Part shown: in pieces, positions 50,990-57,484 of the stretch
How positions within the stretch are numbered: the stretch's first letter is position 1
Layout: every line of letters begins with the position of its first letter
DNA from: Streptomyces sp. CoH27
Lineage (GTDB): Bacteria; Actinomycetota; Actinomycetes; Streptomycetales; Streptomycetaceae
Length of the DNA: 64,000 nt
Direction: 5' to 3'
Assembly: GCF_020181035.1 (NCBI RefSeq)
Contig: NZ_JAIQYY010000010.1
Span: forward strand, 138,435-202,434
Notes under the pieces: generated by a model
What the model was told of the DNA's origin: nothing
Seen by the model: the letters and a program-made list of their open reading frames with translations, nothing else
The model's database searches: none
Translations under genes and position numbers: made by a program

Positions 50990-51691
50990 CTATTCCCCGT
51001 CCAGCACCCTCCGCCATTCCCGCACAGCCTCCTCGGAAACCGGCCCGGCCCAACCCGCGGGGCGAGCGGCGCCGCCGATGTGGAAGGCGTCGATCCCTGC
51101 CGTGCGCAGCGGGCGTACGTGCTCCAGGCGCAGCCCGCCGCCCACCAGGACCGTCTGGCCGTACCCGGGCTCGCCCCGGCGCCCCGCCTCCGCGAGCAGC
51201 GTCGGCAGCCCCTCGTCCACCCCGCCTGCGGCGCCCGCCGTGAGGTAGGTGTCCAGGCCGGGCAGGTCGGCGAGCTGCTTGCGCAGGGCGTCGCGGTCGG
51301 CGGCGCGGTCGATCGCGCGGTGGAACGTCCACGCGCAGCCGTCCAGCGCGCCGGCCACCCGCTCCACCGCCGCCAGGTCCACCCCGCCGTCCGCGTCGAG
51401 GAACCCGAGCACGAACTGGTCGGCGCCGGCGTCCCGCAGCTCGCCCGCCACCCGGACCAGCCGCTCCAGGTCCCCGGCGGCTCCGACCGCGAAGCCGTCC
51501 GTCAGCCGCAGCATCACGCGCAGGTCGATGTCGACGGCGGCCCGGATGCCGGCGACGGTGGCCGGCGCGGGGGTGAGCCCGTCGGCCGCCATCTCGGTGA
51601 CCAGCTCCAGGCGATCCGCGCCTCCCGCCTGGGCGGCGACCGCGTCCTCGACGTCGAGCGCGATCACCTCCAGGACTGCACGCTTGCTCAT
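50990..51691 (-). CDS. cutC: CutC-family protein (TIM barrel)
   Basis: A 233-residue TIM-barrel protein of the CutC family, historically linked to copper homeostasis, with unproven enzymatic function. Family signatures are VIALDVEDAVAAQAGGADRL, ELVTEMAADGLTPA, the FHRAIDR motif and GGGLRLEHVRPL. Cytosolic. It converges with the upstream membrane protein gene; copy B of the extragenic repeat lies between them. Confidence 0.92.
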   Translation of the reverse strand: MSKRAVLEVIALDVEDAVAAQAGGADRLELVTEMAADGLTPAPATVAGIRAAVDIDLRVMLRLTDGFAVGAAGDLERLVRVAGELRDAGADQFVLGFLDADGGVDLAAVERVAGALDGCAWTFHRAIDRAADRDALRKQLADLPGLDTYLTAGAAGGVDEGLPTLLAEAGRRGEPGYGQTVLVGGGLRLEHVRPLRTAGIDAFHIGGAARPAGWAGPVSEEAVREWRRVLDGE

Positions 51692-51801
51692 GGCACCCCA
51701 TTCATCGCGGCTACAGGTCCAGGGACAGGTGTAGAGGTCTAGTCCAATTCAAGGGTACGCCCTGCCCCCTCCCACGGCCGACAGCACGCCACAATGTGCC
51801 C

Positions 51802-52449
51802 ATGGCCGACCTCGACGACCTGCGTTCCCGCTGGCTGCGTGCCCTGCTCGCGGCACGTGACGACGACTCCTGCGCCCCGGACCCGTACCGGTACGCCGAC
51901 GCCCTGCTGCGCCGCTGGCAGGAACCGCAGCGCCGCTACCACACCCTTGAGCACCTCACGGCGGTCCTCGACCGCATCGACGTGCTCGCGGAGTACGCGG
52001 ACGACCCGGACGTCGTACGCCTGGCCGCCTGGTTCCACGACGCCGTGTACCTGCCGGAACGGTCGACGAACGAGGAGCGCTCCGCCCGCCTCGCCGAGCG
52101 CGCCCTCCCCGAGGCCGGGGTCTCGCGGGACAAGACCGCCGAGGTGGCCCGGCTGGTCCGGCTCACCGTCACGCACGACCCGGCCGACGACGACCGCGAC
52201 GGCCAGGTGCTGTGCGACGCGGACCTCGCGATCCTGGCCGCGCCCCCGTCGGCGTACGCCACCTACACCGCCGAGGTGCGCGAGGAGTACCACTTCGTGC
52301 CGAACGACGCCTTCCGGGAAGGCCGTTCGGCGGTTCTGCGCCAACTCCTCGGCCTGCCCCGGCTGTTCCGCACCCCGTACGGCCAGGAGCACTGGGAGGC
52401 CACCGCCCGCTACAACCTCGCCTCGGAACTGGAATTGCTGTCGACCTGA
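51802..52449 (+). CDS. HD-domain predicted metal-dependent phosphohydrolase
   Basis: A 215-residue protein of the predicted HD-superfamily group found in streptomycetes. The metal-binding pattern is RRYHTLEHL, then WFHDAVY (the HD pair) and LCDADLAILA (the distal Asp). Reported relatives are phosphohydrolases of unknown substrate. ATG 51802 is preferred over GTG 51796. It starts 110 bp from the divergent cutC gene and 27 bases before the DinB-GNAT fusion, so it may be in one operon with it. Confidence 0.85.
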   Translation: MADLDDLRSRWLRALLAARDDDSCAPDPYRYADALLRRWQEPQRRYHTLEHLTAVLDRIDVLAEYADDPDVVRLAAWFHDAVYLPERSTNEERSARLAERALPEAGVSRDKTAEVARLVRLTVTHDPADDDRDGQVLCDADLAILAAPPSAYATYTAEVREEYHFVPNDAFREGRSAVLRQLLGLPRLFRTPYGQEHWEATARYNLASELELLST

Positions 52450-52476
52450 GCCCGCGCCTTCCCTAGAGTGCGCCTC

Positions 52477-53580
52477 ATGCGAACGATCAACGGGGAAGAT
52501 GTGACCAAGGCCGTCACCGGATGTGTGGCGGCGCTGCGGCCGGCGGCGGACCGGGACTGGACGGCCGTCAAAGCCGGGCGGGTGGAGTTGAGTTGTCACG
52601 GCACCGCGTTCCACATCGCCGAGTGCTGCCTGGGATACGCGGCCAACCTCGCCGGACGCGCCCAGGACGACTACGTCCCCTTCGAGGCCACGCTCGACGA
52701 GGGCACCGACAACGCCGGTCTGCTGCATGTCATCGAGGCGGCCGGCGCGCTGCTCGCCGCCGCCGTCGACACCGCCCCGCCCGGTGTGCGCGCCTTCCAC
52801 CCCTACCCGTTCCGCAGCGCCGACCGCCATGGCTTCGCGGCGATGGGCATCGCGGAGACACTGCTGCACACCCACGACATCGCCCAGGGCCTCGGCCTCC
52901 CCTACGAGCCGCCGGCCGACCTCGCCGAGTCCGTCCTGACCTGGCTCTTCCCGCAGGTCAAGCCCGGCCCGGAGCCCTGGCCGACCCTGCTGTGGGCCAC
53001 CGGGCGCGGCGAGCTGCCCGGCCGCGCCCCGGTCACCGAGTGGCGCTGGCGCAACAACCTCGTCATCCCCGCCGACCGCGTCACCCTCACCGGCCTGCGC
53101 CCGGCCGTCGCCCGCGATCTGCGCCTCGGCGGCGACGGCGGCCTGGACTGGATCGAGGGCGGCCCGTACGAGGGCACCCGGGACGCCGCCGGCATGCTGG
53201 TGAAGGCGTACGAAGCCGGCGTGCACCGGCCGGAGTTCGGGGTCTTCGCCCTCGTCCGGCACGAGGACGGCCGCGCGATCGGCGGCATCGGCTTCCACGG
53301 CGCACCGAACGAGGAGGGCTGGGTGGAGGTCGGCTACGACCTCGCCGAGGGCGCCCGGGGCCAGGGGTACGCGACGGAGGCCCTGCGCACGCTGGCCGAC
53401 TGGGCGCTGGCCCGGGACGACGTCCGCATGGTCATCGCGACCGTCGAGCACGCCAACGTCCCCTCGCAGCGCGTGGCGTCCCGGGCCGGCTTCACCCGCG
53501 CGACCGTGGAGGAGGAGCGCATCGCACACGCCGAGCACGGCATGGAGGACGGGCTCCAGCTCTATGTCCGCCGGGCCTGA
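52477..53580 (+). CDS. DinB/MDMPI-like domain fused to a GNAT acetyltransferase
   Basis: A 367-residue two-domain protein. Residues 1-205 resemble the mycothiol-dependent isomerase/DinB bundle (VELSCHGTAFHIAECCLGYA and ETLLHTHDIAQGLGLP with candidate metal His). Residues 205-367 form a GNAT domain with VGYDLAEGARGQGYATEALR as the acetyl-CoA motif and NVPSQRVASRAGFTR. Fusion of these two folds is uncommon and may indicate linked modification and thiol chemistry; no substrate can be named. A 33-bp copy of its 3' end follows at once. Confidence 0.82.
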   Translation: MRTINGEDVTKAVTGCVAALRPAADRDWTAVKAGRVELSCHGTAFHIAECCLGYAANLAGRAQDDYVPFEATLDEGTDNAGLLHVIEAAGALLAAAVDTAPPGVRAFHPYPFRSADRHGFAAMGIAETLLHTHDIAQGLGLPYEPPADLAESVLTWLFPQVKPGPEPWPTLLWATGRGELPGRAPVTEWRWRNNLVIPADRVTLTGLRPAVARDLRLGGDGGLDWIEGGPYEGTRDAAGMLVKAYEAGVHRPEFGVFALVRHEDGRAIGGIGFHGAPNEEGWVEVGYDLAEGARGQGYATEALRTLADWALARDDVRMVIATVEHANVPSQRVASRAGFTRATVEEERIAHAEHGMEDGLQLYVRRA

Positions 53581-53611
53581 CGGGCTGCGACTCTACGTCC
53601 GCCGGGCCTGA
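53548..53611 (+). repeat. 31-bp tandem duplication at the 3' end of the fusion gene
   Basis: Bases 53548-53580 (ending with the stop codon) and 53579-53611 match at 29 of 33 positions. The second copy is out of frame with the first, and on the other strand it supplies the last codons and stop of the DUF4031 gene. Confidence 0.8.
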
Positions 53612-53868
53612 GGGCCCTTCCTGCGCCGCAGTCCGGAGGCGTGCAGCAGCCGCACCACCTCGCGGCTGCTGACCTCCACCGCCCCGGCGGCCACCACGTC
53701 CGCGTACCGGTGCGCCGGAATGTCGTAGTGGTCGCCGTCGAAGGCCCGCCTCGGCACCTCCAGCTTCTCGGCGAACGCGTGGAGTTCGTCGTACGACACA
53801 TCGCTGATCAGGTGCGACCAGAGGCGCCCGTGTCCCGGCCAGGCGGGCGGGTCGAGGTACAGGGTCAC
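53593..53868 (-). CDS. DUF4031-domain protein
   Basis: A 91-residue protein beginning VTLYLDPPAWPGHGRLWSHL, with SYDELHAFAEKLEVPRRAFD and the DHYDIPAHRY segment typical of DUF4031. Role unknown. GTG 53868 overlaps the stop of the upstream gene by four bases (GTGA), so the two are translationally coupled. The C-terminal basic end lies in a duplicated 31-bp segment. Confidence 0.88.
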   Translation of the reverse strand: MTLYLDPPAWPGHGRLWSHLISDVSYDELHAFAEKLEVPRRAFDGDHYDIPAHRYADVVAAGAVEVSSREVVRLLHASGLRRRKGPQARRT

Positions 53869-54266
53869 GAGGAGGTCGTCCCGCCGGTGGCCGAGCCCAG
53901 CAAGCCCACCGCCGCGACCTTCACGCCCGCCTTGTGACAGACCCAGTGCGGATCGGGGCCCAGTTCCGGCTCCACGTCGAGGGCGTGCGGGTCGCCCGAG
54001 CCGCACACCGGGCACAGCGGCCAGCGGCCGTACCGCTCCAGCAGTGCGTCCTGCACGTCCTGGGCGACCAGCCCGGCGAGGTAGGCCATGCCGTCCGGCC
54101 ACTGCTCGACCCACCAGCGCCGTTCCGCGACGGAGTCCTCGACCAGCGAGACGACGTCCGCGTGGGCGACCTCGCCCGCGATCAGATCGGCCAGCACCAG
54201 CGCGCGGGCGGCGTGCAGGGCCTGCTCAAGGGGGCTGACGGGATCGAGGGACTCCATGGAACCCAT
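53865..54266 (-). CDS. hypothetical protein with CPVCG motif
   Basis: About 133 residues (MGSMESLDPVSPLEQ start at 54266; 54257 possible). Helical N-terminal two thirds (ARALVLADLIAGEVAHADVV), then a zinc-knuckle-like RWPLCPVCGSGDPHALDVEP and WVCHKAG. No known family beyond actinobacterial hypothetical proteins that precede DUF4031. It starts 48 bp from the divergent murR gene. Confidence 0.75.
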   Translation of the reverse strand: MGSMESLDPVSPLEQALHAARALVLADLIAGEVAHADVVSLVEDSVAERRWWVEQWPDGMAYLAGLVAQDVQDALLERYGRWPLCPVCGSGDPHALDVEPELGPDPHWVCHKAGVKVAAVGLLGSATGGTTSS

Positions 54267-54296
54267 TGTGCGCACTCTTGACCGCCATACCGAACC

Positions 54297-54309
54297 GAAA
54301 ATAGCTTTC
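54297..54309. promoter_or_regulatory. candidate MurR/RpiR operator
   Basis: GAAA-atagc-TTTC lies 5-17 bases upstream of the murR start. Short A/T-tract inverted repeats are typical of RpiR-family sites; this is the only such site near the gene. Likely autoregulation. Confidence 0.35.
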
Positions 54310-54313
54310 ACAT

Positions 54314-55219
54314 GTGACCCAGGACGTGAAGGAAATTTTCGGCAGTCCGGGCGGCTCGCTCGCCGCGAAGGTGCGCACCCTCGCCCCTTCCATGACCCGG
54401 TCCATGCTGCGCGTCGCCGAGGCCGTCGCGAACGACCCGGCCGGCTGCGCCGCCCTCACGGTCACCGGCCTCGCCGAACTCACCGGCACCAGCGAGGCCA
54501 CGGTGGTGCGCACCGCCCGCCTCCTCGGCTACCCCGGCTACCGGGACCTGCGCCTGGCCCTCGCGGGCCTCGCCGCACAACAGCAGTCGGGCCGGGCGCC
54601 CGCCATCACGACCGACATCGCGGTGGACGATCCGCTCGCCGACGTCGTCGCGAAACTCGCCTACGAGGAGCAGCAGACCCTCGCCGACACCGCCGCCGGA
54701 CTCGACACCGCGCAGCTCGGCGCCGCCGTCACCGCGCTGGCCGGCGCCCGCCGCACCGACGTCTACGGCATCGGGGCGTCCGGGCTGGTCGCCCAGGACC
54801 TCACCCAGAAGCTGCTCCGCATCGGCCTCATAGCCCACGCCCACAGCGACCCGCACCTCGCGGTGACCAACGCGGTGCAGCTCCGCTCGGGCGACGTGGC
54901 GATCGCGATCACCCACTCCGGCTCGACGGGGGACGTCATAGAGCCGCTGCGGGTCGCCTTCGAGCACGGGGCTACGACCGTGGCCGTCACCGGCCGGCCC
55001 GACTCGCCGGTCACCCAGTACGCCGACCACGTACTGACCACGTCCACCTCACGGGAGAGCGAGCTGCGGCCCGCCGCGATGTCCTCGCGGACGAGTCAAC
55101 TGCTCGTGGTGGACTGCCTGTTCGTGGGAGTGGCCCAGCGGACGTACGAGACGGCGGCGCCCGCGCTGGCCGCGTCGTACGAGGCGCTGGCGCACCGGCA
55201 TCGCACCAGCCCCAGGTGA
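54314..55219 (+). CDS. MurR/RpiR-family transcriptional regulator
   Basis: A 301-residue regulator. The N-terminal RpiR helix-turn-helix is GCAALTVTGLAELTGTSEAT followed by VVRTARLLGYPGYRDLRLAL (about residues 40-85); the C-terminal SIS sugar-phosphate sensor is DVYGIGASGLVAQDL and AITHSGSTGDVIEPLRVA. It sits directly ahead of murQ with a 50-bp gap in the same direction, so it most likely responds to MurNAc-6-phosphate, as in the murQ systems of other bacteria. GTG 54314. Confidence 0.9.
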   Translation: MTQDVKEIFGSPGGSLAAKVRTLAPSMTRSMLRVAEAVANDPAGCAALTVTGLAELTGTSEATVVRTARLLGYPGYRDLRLALAGLAAQQQSGRAPAITTDIAVDDPLADVVAKLAYEEQQTLADTAAGLDTAQLGAAVTALAGARRTDVYGIGASGLVAQDLTQKLLRIGLIAHAHSDPHLAVTNAVQLRSGDVAIAITHSGSTGDVIEPLRVAFEHGATTVAVTGRPDSPVTQYADHVLTTSTSRESELRPAAMSSRTSQLLVVDCLFVGVAQRTYETAAPALAASYEALAHRHRTSPR

Positions 55220-55269
55220 GCACCAGCACGCGAACCCGAACCTGAGAGACCTGAGAGAGCCGCCCCCTC

Positions 55270-56193
55270 ATGACCTCCCCCGACCTGCGCAGCCAGTTGG
55301 CCTCCCTGACCACCGAGGCCTTCCGTCCCGACCTCGCCGACATCGACCGCCTGCCCACCCTCGACATCGCCCGCCTGATGAACGGCGAGGACGCCGGTGT
55401 CCCCGCGGCCGTGGCGGCCCAGCTGCCCCGGATCGCCGCAGCCATCGACGCCGTCGCCGCACGCATGGCGAACGGTGGCCGGCTGATCTACGCCGGTGCC
55501 GGTACCGCCGGCCGGCTCGGCGTGCTGGACGCCTCGGAGTGCCCGCCCACCTTCAACACCGATCCCGCCCAGGTCGTCGGCCTGATCGCGGGCGGCCCCT
55601 CGGCCATGGTGACCTCGGTGGAGGGCGCGGAGGACTCCGAGGAGCTGGCCCGGCAGGACCTGGACGCGCTGAAGCTCACCGCCGGCGACACCGTGGTCGG
55701 CATCTCCGCCTCGGGCCGCACCCCCTACGCGATCGGCGCCGTCGAGCACGCGCGGGCCCAGGGCGCGTTGACGATCGGGCTGGCCTGCAATGAGCACAGC
55801 GCGCTCGCGGCGGCGGCCGAGCACGGCATCGAGGTCGTGGTCGGCCCCGAACTGATCACAGGCTCCACCCGCCTGAAGGCGGGCACGGCGCAGAAACTCG
55901 TCCTGAACATGATCTCGACGATCACGATGATCCGGCTGGGCAAGACCTACGGAAACCTGATGGTCGACGTACGGGCGTCGAACGACAAACTCCGGGCCCG
56001 CTCCCGCCGGATCGTCGCCCTGGCCACGGGGGCGGGCGACGAGGAGATCGAGCGGGCGCTGGCCGCGTCGGGCGGCGAGGTGAAGAGCGCGATCCTCGCC
56101 CTCCTCGCCGACGTCGACGGCCCCACGGCCGCCCGCCTTCTGGAGGAGTCCGGCGGCCATCTGCGCGCCGCGCTGGCCCACGCGCCCCGCTGA
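55270..56193 (+). CDS. murQ: N-acetylmuramic acid 6-phosphate etherase
   Basis: A 307-residue SIS-domain enzyme that splits the lactyl ether of MurNAc-6-phosphate, releasing D-lactate and GlcNAc-6-phosphate in peptidoglycan recycling. Signatures are RLIYAGAGTAGRLGVLDASE, ECPPTF, VVGISASGRTPYAIGA and AQKLVLNMISTITMIRLGK. Length and order are normal. It forms a two-gene operon with the murR-type regulator. The rest of the pathway (for example a MurNAc/GlcNAc kinase) is not in view. Confidence 0.95.
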   Translation: MTSPDLRSQLASLTTEAFRPDLADIDRLPTLDIARLMNGEDAGVPAAVAAQLPRIAAAIDAVAARMANGGRLIYAGAGTAGRLGVLDASECPPTFNTDPAQVVGLIAGGPSAMVTSVEGAEDSEELARQDLDALKLTAGDTVVGISASGRTPYAIGAVEHARAQGALTIGLACNEHSALAAAAEHGIEVVVGPELITGSTRLKAGTAQKLVLNMISTITMIRLGKTYGNLMVDVRASNDKLRARSRRIVALATGAGDEEIERALAASGGEVKSAILALLADVDGPTAARLLEESGGHLRAALAHAPR

Positions 56194-56283
56194 GCCGCAC
56201 GCTCGGGGCGACAGGGGCGCCGGCGCGCCCCCCGACCGGCTGCACCCGCGTAACACCCCGCCCGGGGCGGTCGTTCCCCCGGC

Positions 56284-56502
56284 ATGACGAAGATGAAGCT
56301 CCTGACCACCGCCGCCCTCACGATCTCCGCCGCCGCCCTGGCCGCCCCCGCCCACGCCGAGGACTCCGGCCACTGGACGACGACCGGCACCGCGCGGTGC
56401 GCCGAAGACCTCGCCGTGCTGCCCGTCGCCAACGCCGTCTCCCCGCTGCCGCTGCACTTCGCCGGGCCCACCTGCGGCGAGGGAAGCCTCATCCGTCACT
56501 GA
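56284..56502 (+). CDS. small secreted peptide with two Cys
   Basis: A 72-residue precursor with a signal peptide (MKLLTTAALTISAAALAAPA, cleavage near AHA) and a mature part of about 46 residues beginning EDSGHWTTTGTARCAEDLAV and ending GPTCGEGSLIRH. The two Cys are separated by about 30 residues and could form one disulfide. A start at either Met1 or Met4 is possible. It belongs to the large set of short exported actinobacterial proteins with no known role. Confidence 0.65.
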   Translation: MTKMKLLTTAALTISAAALAAPAHAEDSGHWTTTGTARCAEDLAVLPVANAVSPLPLHFAGPTCGEGSLIRH

Positions 56503-56628
56503 CGAGGCGCCCGCCAGACCAAGGTGTAGCGCCAGAAGAGCCGGCGGCGGAGCCGGGCGCCGGGCCGCTGCGCCCTGGCCTGCCCCCGGTTTCAAACGAC
56601 GCGCTCCGGCGCTACCGCCAAGATTCCC

Positions 56629-56662
56629 TTACAAGTTGACAGAGCGGCCGAGCTTGTAACAT
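56629..56662 (+). promoter_or_regulatory. operator-bearing promoter of XRE type for a leaderless gene
   Basis: TTGACA (56636-56641) and TAACAT (56657-56662) form a promoter with a 15-bp spacer. TTACAAG (56629-56635) and CTTGTAA (56653-56659) are perfect inverted arms that flank or overlap it. The predicted start of transcription, about 56669, falls on a GTG (56670), so a leaderless message is likely. I recall this pattern at promoters of XRE/DUF397 gene sets in Streptomyces. Confidence 0.6.
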
Positions 56663-56669
56663 CGCCTCG

Positions 56670-56888
56670 GTGGCAACCGCTCCATCGGGCCATTCCTCCG
56701 ACCACGAGCCCACGACAACTGGCCTGACCTGTACCTCGCACGGCCAGTCATCCGCCGACTTCCTCAGGTGGCGTTCAAGCGCACCAAGCACGCTCACCTC
56801 TTGTGTCACCAGGCAAAGAAGTGAAGTCGATCACTCGCCTATAGATCAACGCGCCCTTTCACGCATGCGTGCGGATCAAGCCGCCTGA
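56670..56888 (+). CDS. small reading frame downstream of the leaderless promoter, doubtful
   Basis: GTG 56670 reads 72 codons, starting VATAPSGHSSDHEPTTTG. The start lines up with the predicted transcription start, but the composition (many Ser, Thr, Arg) is poor and no domain is visible. It may be the decayed beginning of an XRE-, DUF397- or HATPase-type gene whose promoter survived. Kept because the promoter is convincing. Confidence 0.3.
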   Translation: MATAPSGHSSDHEPTTTGLTCTSHGQSSADFLRWRSSAPSTLTSCVTRQRSEVDHSPIDQRALSRMRADQAA

Positions 56889-56944
56889 AATGCCTCAGTC
56901 GATTCTTGATGTGTCATACATAGAGTATTGGCTCGTGTACATGA

Positions 56945-57223
56945 GGGATCAAGGAGCTGTGGATCGAGGGGAGCAGGGCGTTCATCGCAGGCAAGCCGAT
57001 CTGGGCTCCACTGCAGCGTGCCCGGGGCACCGTGCACGACTACTCTGCCCGACTTTTCGGCGAGACGGCCGGAATTTCCGGCGCGTTCTCCACCGCCGCC
57101 GATCTCGCCCGATTTCTGCGCCACCTCCTCGTCGCCGGCCGAAGTGCGCGCCCCGTTGTTCCATCGGCCTGGATCTCCTTGTCCCTGCAGGTTCGCGTCT
57201 TCTCCACCTTGGCATTCCCCTGA
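56945..57223 (+). pseudogene. fragment of a serine hydrolase (beta-lactamase family)
   Basis: The frame reads GIKELWIEGSRAFIAGKPIW, then APLQRARGTVHDYSARLFGE and TAGISGAFSTAADLARFLRH. This matches the region after the active site of class C beta-lactamase/PBP-type serine hydrolases (GTVHDxxA and AGxxGxFSTxxDLARF). The catalytic SxxK part is missing upstream (a stop occurs at 56942) and downstream the frame drifts before stopping at 57223, so only about 70 residues of a 400-residue protein remain. A relic at the edge of the biosynthetic region. Confidence 0.7.
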
Positions 57224-57317
57224 CCGTTGACTCCTCCTGAACCGCCGTGAACGGATGCGGCGTACCCCTGATCGGCCGCGCTCCATGCGTGGCCTTGATA
57301 AACCATCCGACCAGAAC

Positions 57318-57333
57318 AGAAAGGTGGTGATTC
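57318..57333 (+). promoter_or_regulatory. extended Shine-Dalgarno of the 19-codon peptide gene
   Basis: AGAAAGGTGGTGATTC matches 14 of 16 bases of the sequence complementary to the 16S rRNA 3' end (AGAAAGGAGGTGATCC). The core is 9 bases from GTG 57337. Such long complementarity is seen at genes that are translated very strongly, peptide precursors among them. Confidence 0.75.
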
Positions 57334-57336
57334 AAG

Positions 57337-57396
57337 GTGACTGCCGAGGACTTCCTGGCGTCCCGCGAGGCGGGCGAGTCGGCGACGAAGTGGTAA
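57337..57396 (+). CDS. 19-residue peptide ending in Trp, candidate precursor or scaffold peptide
   Basis: GTG 57337 to TAA 57396 encodes (M/V)TAEDFLASREAGESATKW. The peptide is acidic and helical in its first part and ends in Ser-Ala-Thr-Lys-Trp. An almost ideal ribosome binding site precedes it and a 12-bp-stem hairpin follows 21 bases after the stop. The enzymes of an apparent biosynthetic operon start 88 bases downstream. Short peptides with C-terminal amino-acid chemistry act as scaffolds for PEARL enzymes in ammosamide-type pathways; no PEARL gene is visible before the edge, so the comparison is only a lead. A longer frame (29 codons, 57327 onwards) is possible but fits the SD worse. Confidence 0.6.
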   Translation: MTAEDFLASREAGESATKW

Positions 57397-57417
57397 TCGT
57401 CGCGACTGACAAATAAG

Positions 57418-57451
57418 GGTGCCGGGAGACCGAATATGCTCTCCCGGCACC
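57418..57451 (+). terminator. strong hairpin between the peptide and the biosynthetic genes
   Basis: GGTGCCGGGAGA (57418-57429) and TCTCCCGGCACC (57440-57451) form a perfect 12-bp stem with a 10-base loop. There is no T run. It lies 21 bases after the peptide stop and 33 bases before the next start, so partial termination would give more peptide than enzymes. Confidence 0.8.
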
Positions 57452-57484
57452 TCATCAGGAATCGGGTACGAGGCGGGCAGGAGA

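Noticed and set aside
57327..57416. Alternative 29-codon frame overlapping the 19-codon peptide
   Set aside because: Its GTG lies within the Shine-Dalgarno sequence itself, so it could not use it. The 19-codon frame has the correct 9-base spacing.
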